A stretch of 64,000 nucleotides of DNA, taken from assembly GCA_019391515.1 (NCBI GenBank), contig JAHXQP010000009.1, positions 164,620 through 228,619 of the forward strand. Reading direction: 5' to 3'. The number at the start of each line of letters is the position of its first letter. The stretch's first letter is position 1. Positions 9,358 through 21,248 of the stretch are shown here, piece after piece. The notes under the pieces are model-generated. The model had not been told where the DNA came from, did not search any database, and saw nothing but the letters and a program-made list of their open reading frames with translations. The DNA comes from Clostridiaceae bacterium (lineage in GTDB: Bacteria > Bacillota > Clostridia > Tissierellales > Sporanaerobacteraceae). Both the position numbers and the translations under genes were made by a program.

Positions 9358-12020
9358 AATACATGAAAATAGCATGGAAACATATAAAGGAATATAAGAA
9401 AAGATCTATTGCTATGATTTTAAGTATTATACTAAGTACATTTTTAATAGTTACTATGGGATCTTTATCTGAAAGTGCAAGGGTGCTCCAAGTTGATGAT
9501 ATGATACAAAACACAGGAAGAAATCATGTTTTTTATAATGGGTTAAGTAAAGACCAAATAGATAAAATAAGGAAAGAAGAAAATGTAAAAGAAGTAGCAA
9601 ATAGTTTTAATTATGGTACTTGGAAGAGTAACAATGGTGTAAATGTAGATATCTTGACAGGAGAGGAAAAGTTATTATATATGTTGGATACAGAAATAAT
9701 AGAGGGAAAATATCCAACAGAACCAAATGAGATTGCAATAGAAGGATGGGTATTAGATAGGCTTAGGTTGCCCCATGAACTAAATAAAAATATAAAATTA
9801 TCTTCAAAAGAAAATGGAGAAAAAGAATTTAAGTTAGTTGGGATAATTAAAAATAGGTTGCATAGCCAGAGTCATGATTTTAGAAATGCTTTTATAGCAT
9901 TTGATGAAGGAAAACTAGCTCAGGATAAGGAGTCTATAGAAACTTTAGTAGAATTTAAAGAAGGAGTAACATATAAGAATGAGGCTAAGAAGCTAGGAAA
10001 GGCTATAGGAATAAAGGATAAAAGTCAAATACAGTTAAATAAGATGTTACTTGATGCTATGGGAGAATTGGAAGCTGTAGACTGGAATTTGGTAAGGATT
10101 TCTCTATTACTTATGCTAGTAGGTGGAATAGTAATTTACAGTTTATATAGTATTTCAGTCCTAAAAAGAGTCCAAGAGTATGGTATGATGAGGGCTATTT
10201 GTAGCACCAAAAAGCAGATAATATATATAATATTATCGGAAATATTTATCTTATATATTGTAGGTGCATCATTAGGTTCGTTAACAGGAATGTTATTCAC
10301 ATATGTTCTTAAGGGAAGCAAAATGGCAATTTTTATTACGGAAGCGCAATATAAATTAGATACTGTAGTTATTTCTAAGTTTTCCATTGGGTTAGCTATG
10401 TTATCAGCCTTAGGCTCTATACTATTAGCAGGATTAAGAGGGGGAATATTAGCAAATAAAGTATCTCCAATAGAAGCTATGAATAAAGCTACCCAGGATA
10501 AAAATATAGAAACTAAAGGTAGAGAAAGCTTTATTGAAAGATTTATGAATGTACAAAATAAAGTATCTTATAAAAATCTAAAAAGAAATAAAAAAGTTCT
10601 TATATTTACTATAATAGCTATGGCAGTAGGCTCCACATTTTTTATGGCTAAATCTTTTAAAGAAGAGTTGCATGGAAGAAGTAGAGAAAAATTGGAGAGT
10701 ATTGGTGATAAATCACCGTGGTCTGAAATTTTATTAAATTTAGACATGAATGAGCCTATGAAAAATGGTTATACAAAAGAACAGCTAGATGAAATTAAAA
10801 AAATACCTCAGGTTGAAAATGTATTTTATATACAAGCCTTATATTCTAAACTTAAATTAGATAAAGAGCAATTGAATGAAACAAATGGTGAAAATTATAT
10901 AAAATTTATGAATGAAAAAGGTTTTTATCCAGATATGAATTTAGGAGACTTCTATATAGAAGGAGATACAAAGGATAGTGTAATGATTAGAAATGTTGTA
11001 ACAGGGCTTAGGGATAAGGATCTAGAATACTTAGGCAAAATATTTAGCATATTGCAAAATGAAAAAATAGATATAAATAGAATGAAAAATGAGCCTGTAG
11101 CAGTAGTTTATATTCCTAAAACAAAGGAAAATGGGGCTCCCTATGATGAAAAAGCGAAAGGTAGATATGAACCTGTACTAGATATTAAAAATGGGGATAA
11201 GATTAAAGTAACTATCCCAAAAGAAGGATATGCCAAGGGTATAGATAATATGGAGCTTCTATCGGAACATAAAAAATATAGTTCCCAGTATGTGGATAAA
11301 GAATTTACTGTAATAGGTATAGTTGATGAATTGCCAACACAGTATAGGGATCAAAATGTAGTGGCAATGCCAACAGTACCCTATGTATTAATATCAGAAA
11401 ATATGTTTAAAGAATTATCTGGAATAGATAATTCCTATAGGGCAGTTAGAATAAATTTAGAAGAAAATATTAGTAAAGAAAATTATAAAGCGGTTAAGGA
11501 AAAATCCCAAGAATTGTCGGAGGTTTTTGAAAGGACTCTGTTTGTTGATATGTATGAGTATAATAAAGAACAGGAGAAGTCATCTATAACTGATAACTTG
11601 TTCCAAAATGCTATAGCCGTTATTTTAATAATGATAAGTGGACTAAGTATATATAACAACATAAATTATAATCTAATATCTAGGACTAGGGAACATGGTA
11701 TTATGAAGTCTATTGGCCTTACTAAAAAACAGTTTAGAAAGATGATAGGATTCGAGGGAATAATGTATGGAAGTATATCGGCTGTTTTCTCTTGTATAGT
11801 AGCCCTTATAGCTGAGATAGGTATATTTGTTTATCAGGTATATTTGTTCCCGTTATATGTATTTCCAATACCGACATATACAAAAGGTTTCTTTATAGAT
11901 TGGAAGTCTTTTTTAATAGTTATAGCTATAAATTTGAGTATTGGATATATAGCTACGATAGGCCCTAGAAGACAAGTGGATAAAATTGAAATAACAGATG
12001 CCATAAGATCTATAGATTAA
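9351..12020 (+). CDS. FtsX-like ABC transporter permease
   Basis: 889 aa; FtsX-type segments (VQEYGMMRAICSTKKQI; REHGIMKSIGLTKKQF); overlaps the upstream ATPase gene. Confidence 0.92.
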   Translation: MLKYMKIAWKHIKEYKKRSIAMILSIILSTFLIVTMGSLSESARVLQVDDMIQNTGRNHVFYNGLSKDQIDKIRKEENVKEVANSFNYGTWKSNNGVNVDILTGEEKLLYMLDTEIIEGKYPTEPNEIAIEGWVLDRLRLPHELNKNIKLSSKENGEKEFKLVGIIKNRLHSQSHDFRNAFIAFDEGKLAQDKESIETLVEFKEGVTYKNEAKKLGKAIGIKDKSQIQLNKMLLDAMGELEAVDWNLVRISLLLMLVGGIVIYSLYSISVLKRVQEYGMMRAICSTKKQIIYIILSEIFILYIVGASLGSLTGMLFTYVLKGSKMAIFITEAQYKLDTVVISKFSIGLAMLSALGSILLAGLRGGILANKVSPIEAMNKATQDKNIETKGRESFIERFMNVQNKVSYKNLKRNKKVLIFTIIAMAVGSTFFMAKSFKEELHGRSREKLESIGDKSPWSEILLNLDMNEPMKNGYTKEQLDEIKKIPQVENVFYIQALYSKLKLDKEQLNETNGENYIKFMNEKGFYPDMNLGDFYIEGDTKDSVMIRNVVTGLRDKDLEYLGKIFSILQNEKIDINRMKNEPVAVVYIPKTKENGAPYDEKAKGRYEPVLDIKNGDKIKVTIPKEGYAKGIDNMELLSEHKKYSSQYVDKEFTVIGIVDELPTQYRDQNVVAMPTVPYVLISENMFKELSGIDNSYRAVRINLEENISKENYKAVKEKSQELSEVFERTLFVDMYEYNKEQEKSSITDNLFQNAIAVILIMISGLSIYNNINYNLISRTREHGIMKSIGLTKKQFRKMIGFEGIMYGSISAVFSCIVALIAEIGIFVYQVYLFPLYVFPIPTYTKGFFIDWKSFLIVIAINLSIGYIATIGPRRQVDKIEITDAIRSID

Positions 12021-12069
12021 TTGAACTGTATTTTAAAAGCTCCTAATATGATATATAATAATTATAAGC

Positions 12070-12107
12070 AAAAATCCCCAATTTCAATGTTGAAATTGGG
12101 GATTTTT
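12070..12107. terminator. Bidirectional terminator, near loop-less palindrome
   Basis: AAAAATCCCCAATTTCAA-TG-TTGAAATTGGGGATTTTT between convergent genes. Confidence 0.9.
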
Positions 12108-12116
12108 ATATCTATA

Positions 12117-13232
12117 TTAACCTAATATTTTTTCTACTGGTGTATATGGTAAATCAAAAGCATCTGCTACTGCTTTGTAAACTAATTTACCTTCTAATAT
12201 ATTAGCACCTTTTCTCAATGGCATTTCGTCTTTTAATGCTTGTTTCCAACCTTTATTAGCAATTCTAACTGCATATGGTAAAGTAGCATTTGTAAGAGCT
12301 AATGTTGAAGTTTTTGGAACCGCTCCTGGAATGTTAGCTACTGCATAATGTACTACATCATGTTTCATGAATATTGGATCAGCGTGAGTCGTAGGATGTG
12401 TAGTTTCTATACATCCACCTTGGTCAATAGCAACGTCAACTACAACACTACCTGGTTCCATAAGCTTTACCATTTCTTCTGTAACCAATTTCGGTGCTTT
12501 AGCTCCTGGAATTAAAACAGCACCTACTACTAAGTCAGCTGATTTTACAGCATTAGTTAGGTTGTAGTTATTTGAGTATAGAGTTTCTATTCTACCCATA
12601 AATACTTCATTCAAATAACGAAGCCTGTCTGTATTTATGTCAAGTACAGTAACTCTAGCACCTAAACCAATAGCTCTTCTAATAGCTCCTGTACCTACGT
12701 TACCAGCACCTACAATTACTATATGAGCAGGAGGAACACCTGGTACTCCATCTACTAATAGACCTTTTCCTCCACGAGTTTTTTCTAAATAAATTGAACC
12801 TTCTTGCACTGCCATACGTCCAGCTACTTCACTCATAGGTGAAAGAAGAGGTAAAGATCTGTCAGGATTTTCAACGGTTTCATAAGCTATAGCAACTGTT
12901 CCAGCTTCCATTAAAGCTTTTGTTAGTTCTTCTTCTGCTGCTAAATGTAAATAAGTGAATATAATAAGTCCTTCTCTAAAATATGTATATTCAGATTTAA
13001 GTGGTTCTTTAACCTTCATAATCATATCAGCTTGGTCCCATACCATAGAAGCTTCTGGTAGTATTTCTGCTCCTAGTTCCGAATATTCTTCATCAGTAAA
13101 GCCTACTCCCATACCTGCATTTTTTTCTACTAAAACCTTATGGCCTGCTCTAATTAAAGCATCTGCACCAGCAGGTGTTAGGGCTACTCTGTCTTCTTGC
13201 TCTTTAATTTCCTTAGGTACTCCAATAATCAT
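12117..13232 (-). CDS. ald: Alanine dehydrogenase
   Basis: [33 protein letters not shown]..., [20 protein letters not shown]. Confidence 0.97.
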   Translation of the reverse strand: MIIGVPKEIKEQEDRVALTPAGADALIRAGHKVLVEKNAGMGVGFTDEEYSELGAEILPEASMVWDQADMIMKVKEPLKSEYTYFREGLIIFTYLHLAAEEELTKALMEAGTVAIAYETVENPDRSLPLLSPMSEVAGRMAVQEGSIYLEKTRGGKGLLVDGVPGVPPAHIVIVGAGNVGTGAIRRAIGLGARVTVLDINTDRLRYLNEVFMGRIETLYSNNYNLTNAVKSADLVVGAVLIPGAKAPKLVTEEMVKLMEPGSVVVDVAIDQGGCIETTHPTTHADPIFMKHDVVHYAVANIPGAVPKTSTLALTNATLPYAVRIANKGWKQALKDEMPLRKGANILEGKLVYKAVADAFDLPYTPVEKILG

Positions 13233-13506
13233 GTAACATTCCTCCTTAAGATATAATTATGTTATTAAATATATCTTATCATATTATGAAAAGGTTTGCA
13301 TCATTAAAATCAACTTAGTTACATAAATAACTAAATTTCTAGTGAAAGTATCAAAATAATTCAGAAAAATACCACAATATATTTAAAACATCAAAAAAAT
13401 ATTTATTGTATGTTAATTATCTGTCAATAGGATTTTTCGATATTTACAATTTTAAAAACTCAATAAATAGGTTATAATAAAGGAAAAACGTAAAGGGAAG
13501 ATTGGT

Positions 13507-14625
13507 ATGGATTTAAAAAAACATATTATAGAGAAATCTAAGGAAGTAGGAATAGATGTAATAGGCTTTGCAGATTGTAATAAGTTAAACAATTTAAAGG
13601 GTTATTTAATTGAAAGAAGAGAAAATAATAAAGAAACAGAGTTTGAGGAAAGAGATATTGAAAAAAGGATAGATCCTAAAAAAGTTTTTCCAAGTTGTAA
13701 AACTATTATTACCATAGGGGTTTCTTATAATGTAGAAATTAATGATAAAGTAGAGTACAAGTTTAAAGGAAAAATATCAAAATCATCTTGGGGAGAAGAT
13801 TATCATAGAGTAATTAAGGAAAAAATGGGAAAGCTTATAAATGAAATAAAAAAGGAATTGGATTTTAAGTATGAATATTTTGTAGATACCGGCCCTTTAA
13901 TAGATAGAGAACTTGCTAAAAAATCTGGTGTTGGATGGTATGGTAAGAATTGTTCGATTATAAATAATTTTTATGGTTCATTTATTTTTATAGGATATAT
14001 TTTAACAGATTTAGATATTGAACCAGATATAGAGGTAGAGGAAGGATGTAATGATTGTAATCTTTGCATAAAAGCCTGTCCTACTGGTGCATTGGAAGAA
14101 CCATATAGATTAAATCCTAAAAAATGCATTTCATATTTAACTCAGACTAAAAATGAGATTCCTTATGAATTAAGAGAAAAAATGGGAATAAAAATCTATG
14201 GTTGTGATACTTGTCAATTAGTATGTCCTATAAATAAAAAGACTATAAAAAGCGATGAAAATGAGTTTATACCTAAAAATACTAAAGGATATATAGATAT
14301 AGAAGAATTATTTACTTTGTCTAATAGACAGTTTAAAGAAAAGTATGGTCATATGGCAGGAAGTTGGAGAGGAAGAAATATTTTAAGAAGGAATTCTTTA
14401 ATAGCCTTAGGAAATATTAAGGAAAAGAAAAATATTTATTTTTTGAAAGATTTATTAAATGATGAAAATCCTATGATCAGGAAATATGCTACTTGGTCTA
14501 TATTAAATATTGATATAGATATAGGCAGTTCCATTATAAAAGAGGCAATTGAAGTTGAAAAAAATGAAGATGTTAAGAAAGAGATGGAAAGTTTATTAAA
14601 ATATTTTCAAAACAAAAACTGTTAA
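13507..14625 (+). CDS. queG: Epoxyqueuosine reductase QueG
   Basis: DTGPLIDRELAKKSGVGWYGKN; two 4Fe-4S motifs CNDCNLCIKACPTGAL and CDTCQLVCP. Confidence 0.93.
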   Translation: MDLKKHIIEKSKEVGIDVIGFADCNKLNNLKGYLIERRENNKETEFEERDIEKRIDPKKVFPSCKTIITIGVSYNVEINDKVEYKFKGKISKSSWGEDYHRVIKEKMGKLINEIKKELDFKYEYFVDTGPLIDRELAKKSGVGWYGKNCSIINNFYGSFIFIGYILTDLDIEPDIEVEEGCNDCNLCIKACPTGALEEPYRLNPKKCISYLTQTKNEIPYELREKMGIKIYGCDTCQLVCPINKKTIKSDENEFIPKNTKGYIDIEELFTLSNRQFKEKYGHMAGSWRGRNILRRNSLIALGNIKEKKNIYFLKDLLNDENPMIRKYATWSILNIDIDIGSSIIKEAIEVEKNEDVKKEMESLLKYFQNKNC

Positions 14626-14704
14626 TAATTAATCAAATATTTGTGATATACTATATTTGGATAATTATGAATCTTTCTCTAAAACTTTTTTAAGGAGGGA
14701 AACT

Positions 14705-15895
14705 ATGGCAAACGTTCATGAGTTAATTTTTTTAAAAGAAAAAATTCAAGGGTTGAAAGATGATGGGGTTTACAGAAAACTTCCAGTATTAGGAGGGGCA
14801 AATGATTCAGAAGTTATTTTAGATGGAAAAAGAGTTATAAATCTATCTTCAAATAACTATTTAGGATTTGCAAATCATCCAAGGCTTAAAAAAGCTGCAA
14901 TAGAAGCAGTTGAGAAATATGGTGCAGGGGCAGGTGCAGTTAGGACTATAGTAGGAAATATGGATATTCATGAAGAACTTGAAAAGTTGTTAGCTGAATT
15001 TAAACGTGAAGAAGCAGCATTTATCTACCAATCAGGATTTAATTGTAATGCAGGAACAATTCAAGCTATAACTGAAAAAGGAGATTTAATTATTTCTGAT
15101 GAATTGAACCATGCTTCTATTATAGATGGTTCTAGACTTAGCAAAGCTGACAAAACTATATACAAACATTCAGATATTGATCATTTAGAAAAAGTACTTA
15201 AAGAAAACAGAGATAAATACAATAATATACTAATCATAACTGATGGAGTATTTAGTATGGATGGAGATATTGCTAAACTTCCTGAAATAGTAGAGCTAGC
15301 TGAAAAATATGAAGCTATGACTTATGTAGATGATGCTCATGGTTCAGGAGTATTAGGAGAAAGTGGTAGAGGTACTGTAGACCACTTTAATCTACATGGG
15401 AGAGTAGACTTCTCAATAGGTACTCTATCAAAAGCTATAGGGGTAGTAGGAGGATATGTAGCAGGTAGTGAAACTATGTATGAATGGTTAAACCATAGAG
15501 CTAGACCAGTACTATTTAGTACATCTCTTCCACCAGCAGCAGTAGGTGCAATAATGGAAGCCCTAAGAATGCTTATGGAATCAACAGAGTATACAGATAG
15601 GCTTTGGGACAATGCTAAATATTTCAAATCAAAACTTGGAACATTAGGATTTGATACAGGCCATAGTGAAACACCTATAACTCCAGTAATAATAGGTGAT
15701 GAAGCAAAGACTATGGAGTTTAGTAGAAAGTTACTTGAAAACGGAGTATTTGTATCGGGCATAGTATTCCCAACAGTTCCAAAGGGAACAGGAAGAGTAA
15801 GATGTATGGTAACAGCAGGTCATACAAAAGAGCAACTTGATAGAGCTGTAGAAGTATTTGAAAAAGTAGGTAAGGAAATGAATATATTAGGGTAG
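14705..15895 (+). CDS. kbl: Glycine C-acetyltransferase (2-amino-3-ketobutyrate CoA ligase) / AONS-family PLP enzyme
   Basis: [44 protein letters not shown]. Start ATG 14705 after aaggaggga. Confidence 0.88.
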   Translation: MANVHELIFLKEKIQGLKDDGVYRKLPVLGGANDSEVILDGKRVINLSSNNYLGFANHPRLKKAAIEAVEKYGAGAGAVRTIVGNMDIHEELEKLLAEFKREEAAFIYQSGFNCNAGTIQAITEKGDLIISDELNHASIIDGSRLSKADKTIYKHSDIDHLEKVLKENRDKYNNILIITDGVFSMDGDIAKLPEIVELAEKYEAMTYVDDAHGSGVLGESGRGTVDHFNLHGRVDFSIGTLSKAIGVVGGYVAGSETMYEWLNHRARPVLFSTSLPPAAVGAIMEALRMLMESTEYTDRLWDNAKYFKSKLGTLGFDTGHSETPITPVIIGDEAKTMEFSRKLLENGVFVSGIVFPTVPKGTGRVRCMVTAGHTKEQLDRAVEVFEKVGKEMNILG

Positions 15896-15931
15896 ATAAA
15901 TAAAAGGAGGTATTTACCTCCTTTTATTTAT
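15896..15931. terminator. Palindromic terminator
   Basis: ATAAATAAAAGGAGGTA-TT-TACCTCCTTTTATTTAT, 17-bp arms. Confidence 0.85.
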
Positions 15932-15987
15932 ACTTTAATTATTCTAAAATACTCTACTTAAACTTAAACTATATTGAGGTGATTTTC

Positions 15988-16269
15988 ATGATAATTGGTT
16001 CCTGTACATTTAAGATTATTATATACGAATCAAATTCTTTAAAAGATAAAAGACATGTAGTAAAAAGTATAATAGGAAAAATACAATCTCGATTTAATGT
16101 ATCTATTGCAGAGTTAGATTTGAATGATAGTTGGCAAACTTCGTTAATAGGATTTGCTTGTGTAACTAATAACACATCTCATGCTAATAAAATTGTTTCA
16201 AATGTGTTAAAGTTTGTAGATAGGGATAGTAGGGTAGAAATAATTGATTATAATATAGAAATATTGTAG
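15988..16269 (+). CDS. DUF503 (YlxP-like) protein
   Basis: IGSCTFKIIIYESNSLKDKRHVVKSIIGKIQSRFNVSIAELD. Confidence 0.88.
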   Translation: MIIGSCTFKIIIYESNSLKDKRHVVKSIIGKIQSRFNVSIAELDLNDSWQTSLIGFACVTNNTSHANKIVSNVLKFVDRDSRVEIIDYNIEIL

Positions 16270-16278
16270 GTGATTGAT

Positions 16279-16926
16279 ATGAAAAAAGATATTGATAAAA
16301 AAGAAGTGGATAAAATTCTAGATATATTAGAACAGCTTTATCCAGATGCAAAGGCCGAATTAAATCATTCAAATAGTTTTGAACTTTTGATAGCAACGAT
16401 ATTATCAGCACAATGTACAGATAAGAGAGTGAATATAGTTACCGAAGAGCTTTTCAAAGAATGTAAGACACCCGAAGATTATTTAAAGCTTACTCAAAAG
16501 GAGTTAGGAGAAAAAATTAGAACTTGTGGTTTTTATAAAAATAAGAGTAAGAATATTTTAGGAACTTGTAAAATGATTATTGAAGAGTTTGAGGGAAAGG
16601 TTCCAGATACAAGGGAGGATCTTATGAAACTTCCAGGTGTAGGTAGAAAAACTGCAAATGTAGTATTAAGTAATGCTTTTTCAGTAGATGCGATTGCCGT
16701 TGATACCCATGTTTTTAGAGTATCAAACAGGATTGGTTTAGCTAATAGTGATAATGTATTAGACACAGAAAAGGATTTAATGAATAATATAAAAAAAGAG
16801 AGATGGTCAAAGGCTCATCATCTTATAATTTTCCATGGGAGAAGGATTTGTAAAGCTAGAAGGCCTTTATGTACTAAATGTCCTCTAACTGACTGTTGTA
16901 ATTATTATAAGGAGAATTTTAGATAA
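16279..16926 (+). CDS. nth: Endonuclease III
   Basis: LLIATILSAQCTDKRVN, LPGVGRKTANVVLS, DTHVFRVSNRIGL, 4Fe-4S cluster CKARRPLCTKCPLTDCC. Confidence 0.96.
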   Translation: MKKDIDKKEVDKILDILEQLYPDAKAELNHSNSFELLIATILSAQCTDKRVNIVTEELFKECKTPEDYLKLTQKELGEKIRTCGFYKNKSKNILGTCKMIIEEFEGKVPDTREDLMKLPGVGRKTANVVLSNAFSVDAIAVDTHVFRVSNRIGLANSDNVLDTEKDLMNNIKKERWSKAHHLIIFHGRRICKARRPLCTKCPLTDCCNYYKENFR

Positions 16927-17159
16927 TAATACAGAGAGAAGGGGTGCTATATATTATTTTTTTATTTAAAGAATAAAAGGATTGATAGCATTATATAAAT
17001 AGATAATAAATAATATGATTAAAGTATCAAAGCTACTGTTTTATAAGGCATATAATCATGTATAAAAAACTATAATATAGAATACTACAAATAAAAAGCT
17101 GAGGAAGATCAATCTTCATATAAGTTTAGAGAATTATATTTTAAATGTGGAGGAGAATT

Positions 17160-18278
17160 ATGGAGAAGACAAGAAAAGAGAATAAGAAAAAGAGATGGCC
17201 AATAATATATATATCTTTAGCAATAATACTATTTTTAATTGGATTTTATGGTTTTTTCTCAGTATTAAATGAAGATACAATATATAGTGGAGTAAAAGTA
17301 GAAAAAATCGACATAAGCAATATGACTAAAGAAGAAGCTTTAGCTCATATAAAAAAAGAAATGTACAACGATTTAAATGATAAAAAGATGATACTAAAAT
17401 TTGAGGATAAAAAATACACAATAGGATTAAAAGAACTAGGTTTTTATTATGATTATGAAAAAGCAGTAGATGAGTCTTATAAAGTAGGGAGAGAGGGCAA
17501 TGTTTTTAGTAGGCTCAAAAGTATTTCAAGGACTAAACAATATGGAAAAGAAGTTAAACTAAAAAGTGGTTATGATTTAAAGTCTATAGATAAATTAGTC
17601 GATAAAATATCTGGGGATATTAAGATAGAAAGCAAAGATGCAGTATTTTACTTTAATCAAGGAAATATATCTATAACAGAGGAGAAAATAGGTAGAAAAG
17701 TGAATGAGGAGCTTTTAAAAGAAAAAGTGAAAAATAATATCTATAAGTTAGAGGATATAGATATTCCGGTAGAAAAGGTAAATCCTAAAGTTACTAAAGC
17801 AGAATTGAGCAAAATTAATGGAATAATAGGTCAGTATTCAACTTCTTTTAAAGCTAGCAGTAAGGAGAGGAAAGAAAATATTCGTATTTCTGCAAAAGCT
17901 TTAGATGGGAAATTATTGATGCCAGGAGCAATCTTTTCATTTAATGAAACAACAGGTCCAAGAAGTGAGAAAAATGGATATAAAGAAGCAACTGTTATTG
18001 TAAATGGAGAGTTTACACCAGGGTTAGGGGGAGGGGTATGTCAAGTATCTACTACCCTTTATAATGCTATTTTATTATCAAATTTGGAGGTTATAGAAAG
18101 GCATCCACATTCTTTACCGGTGAAGTATGTACCTCATGGCAAGGATGCAGCAGTAGCTTACGGTGCGTTAGATTTAAAATTTAAAAATAATTTTGATTTT
18201 CCTGTATATATTCATACCAAGTCAACAGATAATAATGTAAATATATATATATATGGAGATAAAAATAGAAAAAGATAA
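17160..18278 (+). CDS. VanW family protein with peptidoglycan-binding-like N-terminal region
   Basis: One TM, then RISAKALDGKLLMPGAIFSFNETTGPR...GEFTPGLGGGVCQVSTTLYNA (VanW). Confidence 0.9.
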   Translation: MEKTRKENKKKRWPIIYISLAIILFLIGFYGFFSVLNEDTIYSGVKVEKIDISNMTKEEALAHIKKEMYNDLNDKKMILKFEDKKYTIGLKELGFYYDYEKAVDESYKVGREGNVFSRLKSISRTKQYGKEVKLKSGYDLKSIDKLVDKISGDIKIESKDAVFYFNQGNISITEEKIGRKVNEELLKEKVKNNIYKLEDIDIPVEKVNPKVTKAELSKINGIIGQYSTSFKASSKERKENIRISAKALDGKLLMPGAIFSFNETTGPRSEKNGYKEATVIVNGEFTPGLGGGVCQVSTTLYNAILLSNLEVIERHPHSLPVKYVPHGKDAAVAYGALDLKFKNNFDFPVYIHTKSTDNNVNIYIYGDKNRKR

Positions 18279-18358
18279 TAAACTATTATTTCCTCTAACA
18301 AAGAAGTTGAAGATATAGTTTAAACATAGAATAATAAATAGAAAATGGAGGAATTAAA

Positions 18359-19021
18359 TTGGAAAAAGTAGAAGAATTGTACGATAAAAAAGTTCAATGT
18401 CCTGTATGTAATCAAGAATTCACAACAAATAAGGTTAGAACTTCTAAACTTAGATTAACTAAAAGGGATTCGGATTTTCTAGCTTATTATGAAGGGGAAA
18501 ATCCTATAAAATATAATGTATTTGTATGTCAACACTGTGGTTATGCAGCTATTGAGGACAAGTTTCATAATATAAATTCCAAGGAAAGGGAAATTATATT
18601 AGATAAAGTATCTTCAAATTGGAATAAAAGAAGTTTTTCAGGCAGAAGAAGTATCAAAAAATCCATAGAAGCATATAAGTTAGCATTATATTGTGGACAA
18701 TTGCTAAACTTTGAAAAATATAATCTAGCTAATATTTGTTTAAGGATAGCATGGTTATATAGAATGAAAAAAGATAACAATGAAGAAAGATTTTTATATT
18801 TTGCTTTGGATCTTTATAAAGAAGCTTATTATAATGAGTATTTAAATGATGGTACTATGGATGAATTAACATTAACTTATATAATAGGGGAAATTTCAAG
18901 AAGGCTAGGAAAAAAGGAAGAAGCTCTAAATTGGTTTAATAATGTTTTAAAAAATCCTGAAATAAAAAATAATAGAGTTATTGAAAGAATGACAAGAGAG
19001 CAATGGCAATTAGCTAAATAA
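18359..19021 (+). CDS. DUF2225 protein
   Basis: CPVCNQEFTTNKVRTSKLRLTKRDSDF...NVFVCQHCGYAA. Confidence 0.88.
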   Translation: MEKVEELYDKKVQCPVCNQEFTTNKVRTSKLRLTKRDSDFLAYYEGENPIKYNVFVCQHCGYAAIEDKFHNINSKEREIILDKVSSNWNKRSFSGRRSIKKSIEAYKLALYCGQLLNFEKYNLANICLRIAWLYRMKKDNNEERFLYFALDLYKEAYYNEYLNDGTMDELTLTYIIGEISRRLGKKEEALNWFNNVLKNPEIKNNRVIERMTREQWQLAK

Positions 19022-19221
19022 AATTAGTGATAAATTGAAAGCCAATAGGAGAAAGAAACATAGTTTTTATAAAGTGGGAAGTATTAAGGATAAAAGAGTG
19101 GCTTGTTTTCGTTAAAAAAACAGATATTTAGATAATATTTTAGTCTTGAACCTATTAAGATTATTTGATATCATTTCCTTGAACTAGAGTATTTAATTAA
19201 CTAAAGAACGGAGGAATACAT

Positions 19222-20178
19222 ATGAAAAGATTTAAAAACAAAAAAATAATAATGTTGGTATTAGTTTTAGCATTAACATTAGCTGCTTTCACAGGTTGTG
19301 GAAATTCTAATAAAGTAGAAGATAATAATGAAAAAGTTGAAACTGAAGGCGAAAACTCAATATACCCTCTAGAAATAGAAGACCAGTTTAAGAATAAAGT
19401 TACTATAGAGAAAGAACCTCAAAGGATAGTTTCACTAGCACCAAGCCATACAGAAATACTTTTTAGTTTAGGATTAAGGGATAAGATTGTAGGAGTGACA
19501 AGTTTCTGCGATTATCCAGAAGAAGCAAAAGGAAAAGATAAAATAGGAGATTTTGAAGGAATTAATATTGAAAAAGTTATTGAATTAGAACCAGATTTAG
19601 TAGTTCAATATGGAAAAGGTGATAAAGAAATAAATAATAAAATAAAAGAAGCAGGTATACCTATAGTATCTTATGAACCAGAGTCTGTAGATGGAGTAAT
19701 AGATACTATAAATGAAATAGGTAAAATTACTGGCAAAGAAGAAAAAGCTAAGAAAATAACAGATGATATGAAGGCTAAAAAAGATGAAATCGTAGATAAA
19801 GTAAAGGATGAAAAGAGTGTAAAAGTATTTTATGAGATATGGCACGAACCATTGACAGCTGCTGGTCCTGGATCTTTTATGGATGAATTAATAAAATTAT
19901 CTGGTGGAGAAAATATAGCTAAAGATGCAGAAGGAGAATATCCAAACTTTGATCAAGAACAATTGATTGAAAGAAATCCAGATGTATATTTAGCAGCAGA
20001 AGACCCAGAAAAAACTGTGGAATCAATAAAAACTAGACCTGGATATGAAACTATAAATGCCGTCAAAAATGATAAAGTATACCTATTAGAACCTAATATA
20101 GTTTCAAGACCTGGACCAAGAATTGTAGAAGCTTTAGAACTAGTAGCTAAAGCGTTGCATCCAGATTCATTTGAATAA
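19222..20178 (+). CDS. Cobalamin/iron-siderophore-type ABC transporter substrate-binding lipoprotein (BtuF-like)
   Basis: Lipobox LAAFTGCGN; PQRIVSLAPSHTEILFSLGLRDKIVGVTSFCDYP; RPGPRIVEALE. Confidence 0.9.
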   Translation: MKRFKNKKIIMLVLVLALTLAAFTGCGNSNKVEDNNEKVETEGENSIYPLEIEDQFKNKVTIEKEPQRIVSLAPSHTEILFSLGLRDKIVGVTSFCDYPEEAKGKDKIGDFEGINIEKVIELEPDLVVQYGKGDKEINNKIKEAGIPIVSYEPESVDGVIDTINEIGKITGKEEKAKKITDDMKAKKDEIVDKVKDEKSVKVFYEIWHEPLTAAGPGSFMDELIKLSGGENIAKDAEGEYPNFDQEQLIERNPDVYLAAEDPEKTVESIKTRPGYETINAVKNDKVYLLEPNIVSRPGPRIVEALELVAKALHPDSFE

Positions 20179-20192
20179 AAGCAGGGATTTAT

Positions 20193-21242
20193 ATGATATT
20201 TAAAAGATTAAAGAATAAATATGCTACTATAATTATAATATTATCTATTTTATTGATATTTTGCATTGGACTATTTGCTACTATTGGAACGGCTAATATT
20301 AAAGTAGCTGATACATTTAAGATAATATTTTCAAGATTTCCTTATATTGGGGATATGGTAGATATAAGTGGAGTATCTGATTCTTATAAAACTATAATCT
20401 TAAATATTAGATTGCCGAGGGTATTGCTCGGTGTATTGGTTGGAGCTAGTCTTGCCAGTGCAGGAACTGCCTTTCAAGGAATGTTTAAAAACCCTATGGC
20501 TGACCCTTATGTAATAGGTATATCATCAGGGGCGGCCCTAGGGGCTTCTATTGCCATAATTTCAGGAATAGAAATAAATTTTCTAGGAATCCCTTCTATA
20601 TCTTTTTTTGCATTTTTAGGTTCCATTATTACAGTTTTTACAGTTTATTTCATATCTAAAGTAAAAGGTAAAGTGCCTTCTACCACTCTTTTATTATCAG
20701 GTATAGCTTTAGGCCAATTTTTTACAGCTATAATGTCTTTTTTAATGGTATTGTATACTAAAGATATGGAAAAAATAATTTTTTGGACATTAGGTAGTTT
20801 TTCTGGAAAGGGATGGGAACCTTTAATACGTATTACAATACCTACTATAATATCTATTGTATTCCTAAATTTTTTTGCCAGAGATCTAAATATAATTCTT
20901 ACAGGAGAAGAATCGGCTAGAAGTTTAGGGGTAGAAGTAGAAAAGGTTAAAATCTATATACTTATATTATCATCTTTTATGACATCTATGGTAGTATCTG
21001 TAAGTGGAATAATTGGATTTGTAGGTCTAATAATCCCTCATATAGTTAGGCTTATAGTAGGGCCAGACCATAGAATACTTTTGCCAGCTTCTGCATTAGT
21101 TGGAGGTATATTTATGATTTTTACTGATACAATTGCAAGAACTATTATATCTCCCACAGAAATACCTGTAGGAATTATAACAGCCTTATTTGGAGGACCT
21201 TTCTTCATATATTTATTGCGAAAGAAAAAAAGAGAGATTTAA
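20193..21242 (+). CDS. FecCD/BtuC-family ABC transporter permease
   Basis: RLPRVLLGVLVGASLASAGTAFQGMFKNPMADPYVIGISSGAALGA. Confidence 0.94.
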   Translation: MIFKRLKNKYATIIIILSILLIFCIGLFATIGTANIKVADTFKIIFSRFPYIGDMVDISGVSDSYKTIILNIRLPRVLLGVLVGASLASAGTAFQGMFKNPMADPYVIGISSGAALGASIAIISGIEINFLGIPSISFFAFLGSIITVFTVYFISKVKGKVPSTTLLLSGIALGQFFTAIMSFLMVLYTKDMEKIIFWTLGSFSGKGWEPLIRITIPTIISIVFLNFFARDLNIILTGEESARSLGVEVEKVKIYILILSSFMTSMVVSVSGIIGFVGLIIPHIVRLIVGPDHRILLPASALVGGIFMIFTDTIARTIISPTEIPVGIITALFGGPFFIYLLRKKKREI

Positions 21243-21248
21243 CTGGGA

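Noticed and set aside
19022-19221. Cobalamin riboswitch upstream of the BtuF-like gene
   Set aside because: No recognisable B12-box or core (e.g. GCCACTG with the upstream conserved elements) in the 200-nt intergenic region.
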